A stretch of DNA of 64,000 bases from Parasphaerochaeta coccoides DSM 17374. Lineage in GTDB: Bacteria > Spirochaetota > Spirochaetia > Sphaerochaetales > Sphaerochaetaceae. The stretch's first letter is position 1. Each line of letters starts with the position of its first letter. Under the pieces are notes generated by a model. It saw nothing but the letters and a program-made list of their open reading frames with translations. It was not told where the DNA came from and made no database searches. Location of the stretch: contig NC_015436.1 of assembly GCF_000208385.1 (NCBI RefSeq), positions 434,001 through 498,000 of the forward strand, in the 5' to 3' direction. The position numbers and the translations under genes were made by a program. Shown piece by piece: positions 18,284 to 27,905 of the stretch.

Positions 18284-20938
18284 ATGAAAGCTATCGAGCT
18301 GGAAAAGGCTTATGACCCGAAGGACTTCGAGGACAGGATTTATGAAGCATGGAGACGTGACGGACTGTTCAAGCCGCAGGATGTACCGGGCAAGCCGTTC
18401 ACCATCGTCATGCCGCCTCCCAATGTCACGGGCATACTCCACATGGGTCATGCCCTCAACAACTCCCTGCCGGATACCATCATTCGTTACCAGCGCATGG
18501 CCGGTCGCAAGACCCTCTGGGTTCCGGGAACCGACCATGCTGGCATAGCGACCCAGAACGTCGTTGAACGCCAGCTTGCCAGGGAAGGCTTGAGCCGCCA
18601 TGACTTGGGCAGGGAGAAATTCCTTGAACGGACATGGCAGGTCAAGAAAAAGCATCACTCCGTCATTGTCAAACAATTGGAAAAGATTGGTTGTTCCTGT
18701 GATTGGGAGCATGAACGCTTTACCATGGACGAAGGACTTTCCCGTGCCGTGCGCGAAGCATTCGTCACTCTGTATGAAAGAGGATTGATTTACAAAGGCA
18801 AGTACCTGATCAACTATTGTCCCCATTGCGGGACGGCTCTTGCTGATGACGAAGTGGAATACAAGACCCTGGAAGGACGGCTTTATCAAGTCAGCTATCC
18901 TTATGCGGATGGTTCGGGAAGCATCAGCGTTGCCACGACACGTCCAGAGACGATGTTCGGAGATGTCGCTGTCGCGGTGAACCCAGATGATGAACGATAC
19001 GCCGCGGTCGTGGGGAAAAAGCTCCGCCTGCCTCTGACCGACCGTGAAATCCCCATCATCGCCGATGGTTTCGTTGACAAGGAATTTGGTACGGGTATGG
19101 TAAAGATAACTCCCGCCCATGATCCTAATGACTGGGAATGCGGACGTCGGCACAACGTGGAAGCTATAAACATCCTCAACCCTGACGGAACCCTCAATGA
19201 TGAAGTTCCGCCAGCGTACCGTGGCGTCCAGGCGGCTGGCGCACGGGATATGGTCGCCCATGATTTGGAAGGACAGGGGTATCTGCTGGGCAGCACGCCG
19301 TATGTCCACGAGGTAGGACATTGCTACCGCTGTAACACCATCATAGAACCATACCTTTCAGACCAATGGTTCGTCAGGATGCGGGGCATGGCGGACAAGG
19401 CTTTGAAGGCATGGAAGGACGGCGAGGTCACCTTCTATCCCCGTCGTTGGGAGAACACCTACAGCAGCTGGCTTGAGAATATCAGGGACTGGTGCATCAG
19501 TCGTCAGCTCTGGTGGGGACACCGCATTCCTGTCTGGTACTGTGAAGACTGTGGCGAAATGATTGTTTCCCGGAACGATGTCACGGTCTGTCCGAAATGC
19601 GGCAGCTCTCACCTGCGTCAGGAAGAAGATGTCCTGGATACGTGGTTCTCCTCATGGCTGTGGCCGTTCAGCACGCTGGGCTGGCCGGAGGATACTCCCG
19701 ACCTGAAGGAATTCTTCCCGACCCAGACTCTGATCACCGGATACGACATCATTTTCTTCTGGGTGGCCCGCATGATCATGGCGTCCCTTGAGTTCACCGG
19801 AAAGGTGCCTTTCAAGGATGTGTACATGACCGGTCTTGTGAGGGATCGACAGGGCAGGAAGATGTCGAAGTCCTTGGGCAATGGAATCGATCCTCTTGAA
19901 GTGGTTGACCTCTATGGAGCCGACGCCATGAAGTTCACGCTTGCTTACATGGCCGCGCAAGGCCAGGACGTGCTTCTTGACATGGATTCGTTCAAGATGG
20001 GATCCCGTTTCGCCAACAAGATATGGAACGCTTCACGTTTCCTGCTGATGCGGCTTGAAGGACGCACCAAGGTCACTGTCGAGGAAAAAGACTTGTCGGT
20101 CATGGATAAATGGATTTTTGCTGAATTGAACCATGCGGCAGGGAAGGTGAGGGCTGCTCTGGAAGGATACCGTTTCAATGAGGCAAGCCAGACGGTCTAT
20201 GATTTCTTCTGGAATGATTTCTGTGACTGGTACATCGAGGCGTCGAAGCACAACCTTGAGAGCAATGACCCTGTGGTACAGGACAGGGCTGTCTCCCTAT
20301 TGCTCGACATCCTTGAGGAATCGCTGCGGCTGCTGCATCCGTTCCTTCCGTTCATCACACAAGAAATATACAGCAAACTTCCCAATGCCCGTCCTCATCT
20401 GATGACTGCGCCTTATCCGGAATGGAGTGCTTCACGGGAGTATCCGGAAGCCAGGGCCCATGTCGCCGCAATGCAGGACTTGGTTCGTAGGGTGCGTGGC
20501 ATCAGGGCGGAGCTGGGCATCCCCGTCGATAAAAAGGTACATGTTACGGTGAAACCTGATGGAGGCTTTGCATCGACCGGATTTCTTCTGGGGCAGAGGG
20601 AGCTTCTTGCCGGCTTCATCAATGCCAGCGAGCTGACCATTGATACTACCGGTGAGAAGGATGTGAAAGGAGCTGTGCCCGTCGCCGGACAGGGTTTTGA
20701 GTGCTTCCTCTTTGTCCGCGAGGCAATAGACGTGGAAAGTGAGATGAGTCGTCTCCGTGCGGACGTGGAGAAAAGCCGGAAAGCATTGGAAGGCGTCCTG
20801 AAAAAGCTGGGAAACGAACAGTTCATGACAAACGCCAAGGGTGAAGCCATAGAGAAGGAAAATGCCAAGAAAGCAGAGTTTGAAGAAAAGATTGCCAAGG
20901 GTGAGAAAAACCTGCTGATTTTAGGAACCTTAGCCTGA
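18284..20938 (+). CDS. valS: Valyl-tRNA synthetase, housekeeping copy
   Basis: Charges tRNA-Val. The 884-residue protein has the HIGH version HMGH in PNVTGILHMGHALNN near residue 55, the editing domain with ATTRPETMFGDVAVAV and ITPAHDPNDWE, the conserved TGYDIIFFW segment, KMSKS at residues 526-530, the anticodon-binding domain with DFCDWYIE, and the C-terminal coiled-coil arm. Two CxxC zinc sites are visible (CPHCG and CEDCG...CPKCG). GGAGG at 18273-18277 supports ATG 18284 over the upstream in-frame start. Codon use matches the chromosome, unlike the second ValRS at 57744. GTTCCC/GGGAAC (18243-18266) can form a hairpin just before the start. A terminator follows. Confidence 0.96.
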   Translation: MKAIELEKAYDPKDFEDRIYEAWRRDGLFKPQDVPGKPFTIVMPPPNVTGILHMGHALNNSLPDTIIRYQRMAGRKTLWVPGTDHAGIATQNVVERQLAREGLSRHDLGREKFLERTWQVKKKHHSVIVKQLEKIGCSCDWEHERFTMDEGLSRAVREAFVTLYERGLIYKGKYLINYCPHCGTALADDEVEYKTLEGRLYQVSYPYADGSGSISVATTRPETMFGDVAVAVNPDDERYAAVVGKKLRLPLTDREIPIIADGFVDKEFGTGMVKITPAHDPNDWECGRRHNVEAINILNPDGTLNDEVPPAYRGVQAAGARDMVAHDLEGQGYLLGSTPYVHEVGHCYRCNTIIEPYLSDQWFVRMRGMADKALKAWKDGEVTFYPRRWENTYSSWLENIRDWCISRQLWWGHRIPVWYCEDCGEMIVSRNDVTVCPKCGSSHLRQEEDVLDTWFSSWLWPFSTLGWPEDTPDLKEFFPTQTLITGYDIIFFWVARMIMASLEFTGKVPFKDVYMTGLVRDRQGRKMSKSLGNGIDPLEVVDLYGADAMKFTLAYMAAQGQDVLLDMDSFKMGSRFANKIWNASRFLLMRLEGRTKVTVEEKDLSVMDKWIFAELNHAAGKVRAALEGYRFNEASQTVYDFFWNDFCDWYIEASKHNLESNDPVVQDRAVSLLLDILEESLRLLHPFLPFITQEIYSKLPNARPHLMTAPYPEWSASREYPEARAHVAAMQDLVRRVRGIRAELGIPVDKKVHVTVKPDGGFASTGFLLGQRELLAGFINASELTIDTTGEKDVKGAVPVAGQGFECFLFVREAIDVESEMSRLRADVEKSRKALEGVLKKLGNEQFMTNAKGEAIEKENAKKAEFEEKIAKGEKNLLILGTLA

Positions 20939-20979
20939 AGACGCGGCAGCGCGACAACGGGAGCAAAGAAAAGGAAAAG

Positions 20980-21013
20980 GGCATGGCCGTTTGAGCGAAC
21001 CATGCCTTTTTCA
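20980..21013. terminator. Bidirectional terminator between valS and the histone-like gene
   Basis: GGCATGG (20980-20986) pairs with CCATGCC (21000-21006). A T-run follows on the plus strand and an A-rich run precedes it, so it can end both convergent genes. Confidence 0.85.
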
Positions 21014-21034
21014 TTGATTGACAAAAGTCGGAAC

Positions 21035-21214
21035 TTAAAGTTCAGTAGTCTTTTCGTCTTGGATTTCTTTTCTTCTTTCTTTTGCAAGTTTAGCTATTTC
21101 ACCCAGAGCCTTGCGCGCACGGGCGGCAGATGCCTTGACTCCCTTCTCCGTGAACCGAGCGTTTTCGGCAATGTAGGTTTCATATTGTTCGACAATCTGT
21201 TCGTGAATGGTCAT
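21035..21214 (-). CDS. Small histone H1-like (Hc1-type) DNA-binding protein
   Basis: A 59-residue protein missed by length cut-offs. It begins MTIHEQIVEQYETYIAENA and continues with KGVKASAARARKALGEIAKL, a single basic helix pair rich in Lys, Arg and Ala that matches the short bacterial histone-H1/Hc1-like family found in spirochaetes, chlamydiae and Bacteroidetes. The family is thought to bind nucleic acid non-specifically and compact DNA. A perfect AGGAGG lies 5 bases before the ATG at 21214. It is monocistronic and shares a terminator with valS. Confidence 0.85.
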   Translation of the reverse strand: MTIHEQIVEQYETYIAENARFTEKGVKASAARARKALGEIAKLAKERRKEIQDEKTTEL

Positions 21215-21342
21215 GTAGGCCTCCTAAATAATATACATAATTCTAGCACACATCCCCTGAAAAACAATATTTCGGGCGGGGAAAATACGAAAAAAGCACA
21301 AAAATGGTGTTTTTTAGCCTATAAAGAGGTTTTATGCTTGAG

Positions 21343-22689
21343 TTATGCCTGAGTTCCGGTGATTGGAGCCGATTCATCATCCATGAGTGTCCGAATCATG
21401 AAACCAGATTCTATAGGACGGTTTGAATAGAGATATCCTGCATGACCATGGCTCACGCTGCTTGTGGCCTCTTTGTTTTCATCCAAAAGAGTGAAATCAT
21501 CATCCTCAATGAAGGGGACATGAGGCCCTATGTACTCAATCTTCCAATCCGTGGAAATTTTGTTCTTGATGTCCAGTGACCAGATGTTTGGCGCAACTTC
21601 ATCCTTGACCGTGCCGAGGAATGTATAAGCGCGGATATAGCCGGAACCTGCCTCGAACTGCTGGAGAGTGTCCTTTGCGTGTCCCTGTGCATGTTTCTTT
21701 GCTGCCCTGGCATCTTCCACCGGTCCGCTATCAAAGAAGAAGCCTGTGGTATAAGCGCGATGACTGACCCTTTCCAAGTCTTCCTTATATGCCTGCCAGT
21801 CTTTAGAATCTCCCAGACCGTACAAGGCATCCAGTGCCTTGCGATATGCACGGGTCACTACGGCGGTATAATATACTGATTTCATCCTTCCTTCAATTTT
21901 CAGCGATGTGACGCCGCTTTCCTGGAGGTCCTTCAGATGGTCAATCATATTGAGATCCTTTGAAGAAAGGATTGTGGTATAGTCCTCGTATTCCTCAATA
22001 GGGTAGTAGACACCCGGTCGTTCTTTTTCTTCAAGTGCCAGACGATAGTTCCAGCGACAAGTATGGGAACAGGCGCCTTCATTTGCGCTGCGTCCTGCCA
22101 TGAAAGAAGAAAGAAGACATCGGCCTGAATAGGCCATGCACATAGCCCCATGGATAAAGACTTCAAGCTCCATGGCGGGGACTGCGTCCTTCATCATCTT
22201 GATGTCAGCAAGCGTTGCTTCCCGTCCCAGGACAATGCGGGAGAAGCCCATGTTTCTGTAAACGCGCAACGCAACGCTGTTCAGGCAGCTTGCTTGTGTG
22301 GAGAGATGAAGGGAGCAATCAGGATACCGTTCCTTCAGAAGGGAAGCGACACCCAGATCAGAGACAATGTAGGCATCGAAAGGCCAGTCTCCCAAGGAGG
22401 AAATCACTGCTTTCATTTCATCCAGCCGGCTTTCATGCAGGACAGTATTCAACGTGCAATAAAGTTTCTTTCCCTGTCCTGCCAGACTTTTCTTCCATGC
22501 GTGAAGTTCTTCCCTGACATGTTCGTCAAAGTTCCCGGCACCTGCACGCATGGAGAAGCTGGTCAATCCCATGTAGGCCGCATCAGCTCCATAGGCGCAT
22601 GCAGCCTGTAGCTTTTCAAAAGTCCCCGCAGGAGAAAGAAGCTCCATACGGGTCGATTCCCTGCAATCTGGTTCCATACGTTCCTTCAT
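21343..22689 (-). CDS. U32 peptidase-family protein (TrhP/YegQ-like)
   Basis: A 448-residue protein of the U32 family. It starts with MELLSPAGTFEKLQAACAYGADAAYMG and carries the family signature ELEVFIHGAMCMAYSGRC near residue 175, followed by two more Cys (ACSHTC) that with the first two may bind a cofactor. Homologues of this type (TrhP/YegQ) install 5-hydroxyuridine at tRNA position 34; others were described as collagenases. tRNA modification is the more likely role, from family knowledge only. It overlaps the upstream lon stop by 4 bases, so the two are translationally coupled. The start could be ATG 22689, ATG 22677 or the later ATG in RMELLSP. Confidence 0.85.
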   Translation of the reverse strand: MKERMEPDCRESTRMELLSPAGTFEKLQAACAYGADAAYMGLTSFSMRAGAGNFDEHVREELHAWKKSLAGQGKKLYCTLNTVLHESRLDEMKAVISSLGDWPFDAYIVSDLGVASLLKERYPDCSLHLSTQASCLNSVALRVYRNMGFSRIVLGREATLADIKMMKDAVPAMELEVFIHGAMCMAYSGRCLLSSFMAGRSANEGACSHTCRWNYRLALEEKERPGVYYPIEEYEDYTTILSSKDLNMIDHLKDLQESGVTSLKIEGRMKSVYYTAVVTRAYRKALDALYGLGDSKDWQAYKEDLERVSHRAYTTGFFFDSGPVEDARAAKKHAQGHAKDTLQQFEAGSGYIRAYTFLGTVKDEVAPNIWSLDIKNKISTDWKIEYIGPHVPFIEDDDFTLLDENKEATSSVSHGHAGYLYSNRPIESGFMIRTLMDDESAPITGTQA

Positions 22690-25337
22690 GACCGCCCCAG
22701 AGCTTCCGTGACCGCTTTTGCTATGGCAATGCTCATCTTTAAGCTGTTTTTATCAGCCTCCTCGGCTCTTTTCTTTTCTGATCCCTCGATTCTGGCCTTG
22801 ATTTCCATTTCGGTCAGATGAGGCATCTTGTCATGAGGGAACGCCAATGCCAGGACTTCTTCCATGTCGGAAACCGGATGGAAGGTAATGCCGGTCTTGA
22901 TGTTGGCGTCGAGCTTGTCTAGATCCCGCTGGTTTTGCTTGGGGAACAGGATTGTTTGTATCTTGTTACGCCGCGCAGCAAGAATCTTCTCCTTGAGACC
23001 GCCAATGGGCATGACATTGCCCTTCAAGGTCAGCTCACCTGTCATGGCCATGTGAGGAGCCATGACTTGACCAGTGACAAGTGAATACAGGGCGACGGTC
23101 ATGGTGATGCCGGCTGATGGACCGTCCTTCGGCGTAGCACCTTCGGGAAGATGAAGATGGATGCTGTTCTTCTCATACCATGACGGGTCAATTCCATGGC
23201 GGAGACTTGACGCCTTAAGCCAGGAATAAGCAATGTTCGCCGACTCCTGCATTACCGAGCCGAGTTGACCGGTCAGCTTCAATTCCCCCTTGCCCGGCAG
23301 ATTCTGGGATTCAATCAGCAGGGTATCTCCACCCATGCTGGTCCACGCCAGACCGACCGATGTTCCGGGTCTGTCGGCAGCGATTAGCTCGTCTTCCCTG
23401 AAAATCGGCTGGCCGAGATACTCAATCAGCTTCTGCCGGTCAATGGTGATGGGCTGGATGATTGAATCGGAGGTTCGGCTTGTATTTTCACTCAAAACTG
23501 GTTCTCTTTGCGAATTTTCCTGTTGGACGCTTTGTTCCTCATCACCGGAGGTTTGGCTTACGCCTTCACTCCTCTCCGGTGTGCTTTGCGCATCCTCGTG
23601 TCGTACGCGAGTACGCTCCCAATCAGGATTGGAAACCAACTCGAAAGCGACTTTCCGATTGATTTTGTCCAGTTGCTTTTCATAGTTGCGGACGCCGGCT
23701 TCCCTGGCGTATTCATCGGCAATGGCACGGAGGATGGAGGAAGGGAACTTGACGTCCTTCTGTGTCAAACCGTGCTTCTTGAGGCTTTTCGGCACCAGGT
23801 ATTTTTTGCCAATGGCAAGTTTTTCCTCCGACGTATAGCCGGAAAGAGGAATGACTTCCATGCGGTCGAGCAAGGGACGTGGTATGGTGTCCAGCGTATT
23901 GCATGTTACCACAAAGAGGATATCCGAGAGGTCAAAGGGAAGGTCGAGGTAATTATCCCTGAAACTAGTGTTCTGCTCAGGGTCAAGGACTTCGAGCAGC
24001 GCAGACGCGGGGTCTCCCTGGAACGACACTCCCATCTTGTCTATCTCGTCAATGAGAAAGAGGGGATTGCGTGTCTTGACCTGTTTCAGCCCCTGGATGA
24101 TTTTGCCGGGCATGGCTCCGATGTAGGTGCGGCGATGACCTTTGATTTCGGCCTCGTCACGCATGCCGCCGACGGAGAAGCGGAAGAATTTTTTCTTCAA
24201 GGCACGGGCAATGGAATAGGCTACCGAAGTTTTACCAACTCCCGGAGGTCCGACCAGACAGATGATTGAGCCTTTTGGATCATTCTTCAACTTGCGGACG
24301 GCAAGATATTCCAGGATGCGTTCCTTCACATCCTTCATTCCGTAATGGTCTTTTTCCAATATTTTACGCGCATTCTCAATGGAGATGTTATCCGGTTTAG
24401 GCTCGTTCCATGGCAGGTCGGCGATGATTTCCAGGTATGTGCGGGTGATGGCATAGTCCGGACTGTTGCTATCCAGGCTCTGCAAGCGATCGAACTCACT
24501 TTCAACGCTTTCCTTGATTTCGGGAGACATCTTTAGCTTTGCTATTTTCTCTCGTATCTTGCGGAGAGCTTCCATCCGGGGATCGGTGGTGATACCCAAC
24601 TCCATCTGGATGTTCTTCAATTCCTCCCGCAGGAAATACTCACGCTGGTTCTTCTCTATCTTTTGGTTGACGCGGTTCTGTATCTTTTGCTGCATCGCCG
24701 CAATCTTCTGTTCTTTCTTGATGACGAGCAGGACTTTCTCGATGCGTTCACGGACATTCAAGGTCTCAAGAATATTCTGTTGCAGTATCCTGTCTATGTT
24801 GAGGATGCTGGTCAGGAAATCAGCCAGTTTTCCGGGGTGGTCAATGTTGACCATGTTCAGACGCATTTCCTCGCTGAAAAGCTGGTTGTTGCGGGACAAA
24901 TCCTTCATTTCAGTGATTAACTGACGAGTCCATGCCCGCAGTTCTTCCGGCTTGTCCTCAATGTCATCCTGGTATTCGACTTCAGCGACCAAGTATGAGC
25001 CGCTAGGGTAGAACTGTTTTACGACAAAGCGCTTGAGGGTCGATACGAAGATGTTGATGCCTCCGTCTGGCAGCTTGATCTTCTTGATAATTTTGACCAC
25101 CGTGCCGACCGTATGGAGATTGGCCGGGCTGTATTCGTCTTCTTCGGGCGACTTGACCAGCAGCAGGCCAAGATTGCCGCCGTGATTGACGGCCTGGTTC
25201 ACAATGGCCACGTCATTGGCATCGGAGATGACAAGTGGCGTGAAAAGACCGGGAAACACGGGGTTTCCGGTCAAGGGAAGGATGAACAGATTATTCGGAA
25301 GCATCTGCTCTATCGGAAGCAGTTCCTTGTCAGACAT
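22686..25337 (-). CDS. lon: ATP-dependent protease Lon
   Basis: A cytoplasmic AAA+ serine protease that degrades misfolded and regulatory proteins. The N-terminal substrate domain covers about residues 1-205, the Walker A GPPGVGKT lies near 361, Walker B is FLIDEIDKM, and the protease domain has the Ser in KDGPSAG near 740 and the Lys in GGLKEKILAARR near 782. At 883 residues it is longer than most Lon proteins (about 780-820). The excess is a low-complexity insert near residues 577-624, between the AAA+ and protease parts, made of two diverged copies of a ~21-residue unit. The ATG at 25337 follows GGAGG by 6 bases; a TTG one codon earlier is also in frame. Confidence 0.95.
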   Translation of the reverse strand: MSDKELLPIEQMLPNNLFILPLTGNPVFPGLFTPLVISDANDVAIVNQAVNHGGNLGLLLVKSPEEDEYSPANLHTVGTVVKIIKKIKLPDGGINIFVSTLKRFVVKQFYPSGSYLVAEVEYQDDIEDKPEELRAWTRQLITEMKDLSRNNQLFSEEMRLNMVNIDHPGKLADFLTSILNIDRILQQNILETLNVRERIEKVLLVIKKEQKIAAMQQKIQNRVNQKIEKNQREYFLREELKNIQMELGITTDPRMEALRKIREKIAKLKMSPEIKESVESEFDRLQSLDSNSPDYAITRTYLEIIADLPWNEPKPDNISIENARKILEKDHYGMKDVKERILEYLAVRKLKNDPKGSIICLVGPPGVGKTSVAYSIARALKKKFFRFSVGGMRDEAEIKGHRRTYIGAMPGKIIQGLKQVKTRNPLFLIDEIDKMGVSFQGDPASALLEVLDPEQNTSFRDNYLDLPFDLSDILFVVTCNTLDTIPRPLLDRMEVIPLSGYTSEEKLAIGKKYLVPKSLKKHGLTQKDVKFPSSILRAIADEYAREAGVRNYEKQLDKINRKVAFELVSNPDWERTRVRHEDAQSTPERSEGVSQTSGDEEQSVQQENSQREPVLSENTSRTSDSIIQPITIDRQKLIEYLGQPIFREDELIAADRPGTSVGLAWTSMGGDTLLIESQNLPGKGELKLTGQLGSVMQESANIAYSWLKASSLRHGIDPSWYEKNSIHLHLPEGATPKDGPSAGITMTVALYSLVTGQVMAPHMAMTGELTLKGNVMPIGGLKEKILAARRNKIQTILFPKQNQRDLDKLDANIKTGITFHPVSDMEEVLALAFPHDKMPHLTEMEIKARIEGSEKKRAEEADKNSLKMSIAIAKAVTEALGRS
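23468..23607 (-). repeat. Two diverged copies of a ~60-bp element inside lon
   Basis: Segments at about 23468-23530 and 23545-23607 align, sharing CGGAGGTT-GGCTT and CTTTGCG blocks. In protein they align as QENSQREPVLSENTSRTSDS and HEDAQSTPERSEGVSQTSGD. This is an in-frame insertion in the linker of Lon; the PERSEG-type peptide recalls palindromic repeat elements seen inside genes of other bacteria. Confidence 0.55.
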
Positions 25338-25531
25338 CAAGGTTCCTCCAGTATCTTATGGTTTCAGCATCCCGTATGTCCGTCCTGGAACGTATCGCTC
25401 ATAGCGTCCGTAAGATTTCATCGGGCTTCCCGGAAGGGAATGGCTCTGCTGACGTATGAGAAGATAATCAAACTTCCGGCAAGAGGAAAGACCCTATGGC
25501 CGGACAGTGTGACTTCCTTCATTTTCCAGCA

Positions 25532-26233
25532 TTATTCTGGGAAAACCAGTTCTGCCTTATCTACAATCACATCCCCGTTGGTGTCCAGCTTTGGCGCATC
25601 CCCACCGGAACGGAGCCACTTCACTCCCATGTATGCCAAAGGAGTGTCCAGCCAGGCGAAGATTACTTTCACTATCCAGTAAGGGATGATGAGGGAGAAC
25701 ACTTTGGCAGCGGTAAAATCAGGGTTCAGCCGATAGAACGAGATGAACATGAACAGTGTGGTGTCAGCGAACTGGCTTACCACTGTGCTCAGGTTCTTGC
25801 GAATCCAGAGGCCGCGACCGCCAGTGATTCGTCTGAGTACTGAGAACAGGAACACATCAATGTTCTGGCTGACCAGGAAGCCAATGATGCTGGCAGCGGT
25901 CATCCGCAGGCTGTTGCTGAATACGGCGGCATATTCCTGCTGGAGATGCCACGAGGGATTCGGTATCATGGAAATGCATGCCCATGCAATGAGGAAATAG
26001 AACGTCAGCATGATGGTTGATATCTGGACGAAAGAATATGACACTTTTCTGCCGTACACTTCATTAATCATGTCGGGGATGAGGAACAGGAAAGGCATGA
26101 ACACAATACCCACCGACATGCGGATGCCGAGTATGGTGGTAATCTTCGAGCCCAGGATGTTTACCAAGACCATTGACGTGATGAACAGGGCGAAAAGGAA
26201 CATTTTCTTCGTTTCTTGAGAAATTTTCTTCAC
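25532..26233 (-). CDS. Queuosine precursor transporter family protein (YhhQ/VUT)
   Basis: A 233-residue integral membrane protein with about six helices. VNILGSKITTI near residue 22 and the loop PDMINEVYGRK near residue 55 mark the VUT/YhhQ family, which takes up queuosine precursors such as preQ0 or preQ1 for tRNA modification. The frame opens further upstream, but GAGGAG followed 6-7 bases later by GTG at 26233 gives the best start and the family's usual N-terminus. A consensus promoter lies 44 bases upstream. No preQ1 riboswitch fold was seen in the leader. The 25338-25531 gap to lon has no gene. Confidence 0.85.
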   Translation of the reverse strand: MKKISQETKKMFLFALFITSMVLVNILGSKITTILGIRMSVGIVFMPFLFLIPDMINEVYGRKVSYSFVQISTIMLTFYFLIAWACISMIPNPSWHLQQEYAAVFSNSLRMTAASIIGFLVSQNIDVFLFSVLRRITGGRGLWIRKNLSTVVSQFADTTLFMFISFYRLNPDFTAAKVFSLIIPYWIVKVIFAWLDTPLAYMGVKWLRSGGDAPKLDTNGDVIVDKAELVFPE

Positions 26234-26276
26234 GGGACGCTCCTCATGCAGACAGGATGTGGAAAAGATGAGACAA

Positions 26277-26305
26277 ACGATACCGGGAAAAACCAAATAG
26301 GTCAA
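26277..26305 (-). promoter_or_regulatory. Promoter of the YhhQ-type transporter gene
   Basis: On the minus strand TTGACC (26305-26300) and TATCGT (26282-26277) are 17 bases apart, 43 bases before the GTG start. Confidence 0.6.
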
Positions 26306-26407
26306 ATACCGTTTACCACTTGGGTTTACGGGAGCAGTATGTGGACATGCTTATGGGCATCCTCAAAGAACGTCACGTATGGAGGGGCTTTGCGCCAGGG
26401 AGCTGCG

Positions 26408-27784
26408 TCAGCTGTGGAAATAGGGCAGAATCACCCGGTTTCTTTCCTTCCTGCCGAATGGTTGCGCAGGGTAGACCGGATAGCTGCCGATTCCATTCAT
26501 GGAAACGGTGTCATTTTCAATCCATCCGTTTGAATAAACGTCAATGTCCAGTTCCGTCAGTTCATGAAGCAATTCAAAGAATCGTCGTACTACATCAGAT
26601 TCCACCGTGTTACCTGTGAAAGAGATATTCAACTTGTCGTTGACGGAGCAAACACCGCAACTGATGGATGCTGCCTCCTGGGATGGCAAAAGCACTTCCA
26701 TCATGAGTATATGTTTTTCCATGGATGGGGGGAGCTTTATGCAGCCCAGGTTGGTCATGACAGAAGTCACGGCATTGTTTGCCCGCTGTGATATAAAGCT
26801 GATTACGGCTTTTTTCAGGAACCACGGTATCAGCCGCACTCCAAGCATTTTCTCATAGCTGACATACGTCGCTATCCTGGCAGATAAATTTTCCTGTGTC
26901 AGCGTCGCTTCCATCTGTGCAGTCACGGATTCCACCATATCCCCGAAGTCCTGTTGCCCGGAAGACGCAGGAAGATTGACGCTGACCTGAGATACAAAAT
27001 TTCTCAACGTCTTTGATGGAAAAAACTTGCGAAGATTGACCGGTATGCCAATCTGAATAGGATATTTATCATAACCCTGTTGGGAATCAGCCAAAGAAAT
27101 TGCTTGGGCGAATACTGCCGCAAGATAGCCAGTCACGGTAGTTCCGTGCCGACGGGCATGCTCTTTGAACGCAGAGGAGGGAATAACACCGTGGACGACA
27201 TGCGTTCCCCGGTTCTTGAGGAGTGTCCCCTGTATGGCGCGGGCTTTCCTCATTTCTACTTTTGATGTTCTGGCATGTTCATCATGGTATTTCAGGCATC
27301 CGTCCTCTTCTTCCTCCTTTTGGGGGACACCTTCCGGCAGCAGAATCAGGCCATCGTCCCGGACATCCTTTCCCATCAGAAGAAGATATTGATATACCAG
27401 CGACTTCAAGAACTCCATGGCTCCCGTTCCGTCCGTAATTGCATGGAAACATTCCAGTGAGATACGGCGTTTGAAATACATGATTTTAAACAGATATTCA
27501 TTGGTTTCCTTGTCTCCCATGATTGGCATGCAGGGATAGGTCGCTTCTGCCTGCACCACCAGCGGATTGGTGTTTTCATAAAGATAGGCCCAGAATACGC
27601 CCGTCTTTAATTTCACGGCCATAGTAGGAAAACGGCTTATGGTTGTTTCAGCGGCACGCTGGAGGGTGGCAGGGTCAATATTTTCGGCCAATACCGCCGA
27701 AACCCTAAAGACACAAGCATTTGTCTTCTTCATGACCGCTGGGTAAAGTTTTGCAGTGTTGTCGAGTTTGTACCATCTTTTCAT
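26408..27784 (-). CDS. Condensation/alcohol acetyltransferase-fold protein
   Basis: A 458-residue acyltransferase of the chloramphenicol acetyltransferase-like fold. The catalytic HxxxDG motif reads H114-AITD-G119. The C-terminal half keeps the NFVSQVSVNLP and TNLGCIKLP segments typical of alcohol acetyltransferase-like proteins found beside regulators in Firmicutes and spirochaetes. It would transfer an acyl group to an alcohol or amine; neither substrate nor donor can be told. It stands alone, just downstream of the two-component genes. Its promoter region carries two 11-bp repeats like those in front of the response regulator, suggesting control by that system. Confidence 0.75.
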   Translation of the reverse strand: MKRWYKLDNTAKLYPAVMKKTNACVFRVSAVLAENIDPATLQRAAETTISRFPTMAVKLKTGVFWAYLYENTNPLVVQAEATYPCMPIMGDKETNEYLFKIMYFKRRISLECFHAITDGTGAMEFLKSLVYQYLLLMGKDVRDDGLILLPEGVPQKEEEEDGCLKYHDEHARTSKVEMRKARAIQGTLLKNRGTHVVHGVIPSSAFKEHARRHGTTVTGYLAAVFAQAISLADSQQGYDKYPIQIGIPVNLRKFFPSKTLRNFVSQVSVNLPASSGQQDFGDMVESVTAQMEATLTQENLSARIATYVSYEKMLGVRLIPWFLKKAVISFISQRANNAVTSVMTNLGCIKLPPSMEKHILMMEVLLPSQEAASISCGVCSVNDKLNISFTGNTVESDVVRRFFELLHELTELDIDVYSNGWIENDTVSMNGIGSYPVYPAQPFGRKERNRVILPYFHS

Positions 27785-27839
27785 TCTGACATCTCCCTGT
27801 TGATCGCATGAGGGAAACCATCTTTTGCATGCGTGTGCA

Positions 27840-27877
27840 AGAATACTGATGTCGTGTTAACTGAATGTAAACCCGAT
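27840..27877 (-). promoter_or_regulatory. Promoter of the acyltransferase gene with two 11-bp direct repeats
   Basis: GTTAACTGAAT (27856-27866) and GTAAACCCGAT (27867-27877) repeat at 11-bp spacing and resemble the array at 30209-30263. On the minus strand a TATTCT -10 lies at 27845-27840, so the repeats cover the -35 zone, the usual place for an activating OmpR-type regulator. Confidence 0.55.
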
Positions 27878-27905
27878 GAATTTTATTGTAAAATATAAAA
27901 GGTCT

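Noticed and set aside
26234-26407. preQ1 riboswitch before the YhhQ-type gene
   Set aside because: The leader lacks the short H-type pseudoknot pattern; only a promoter could be supported.
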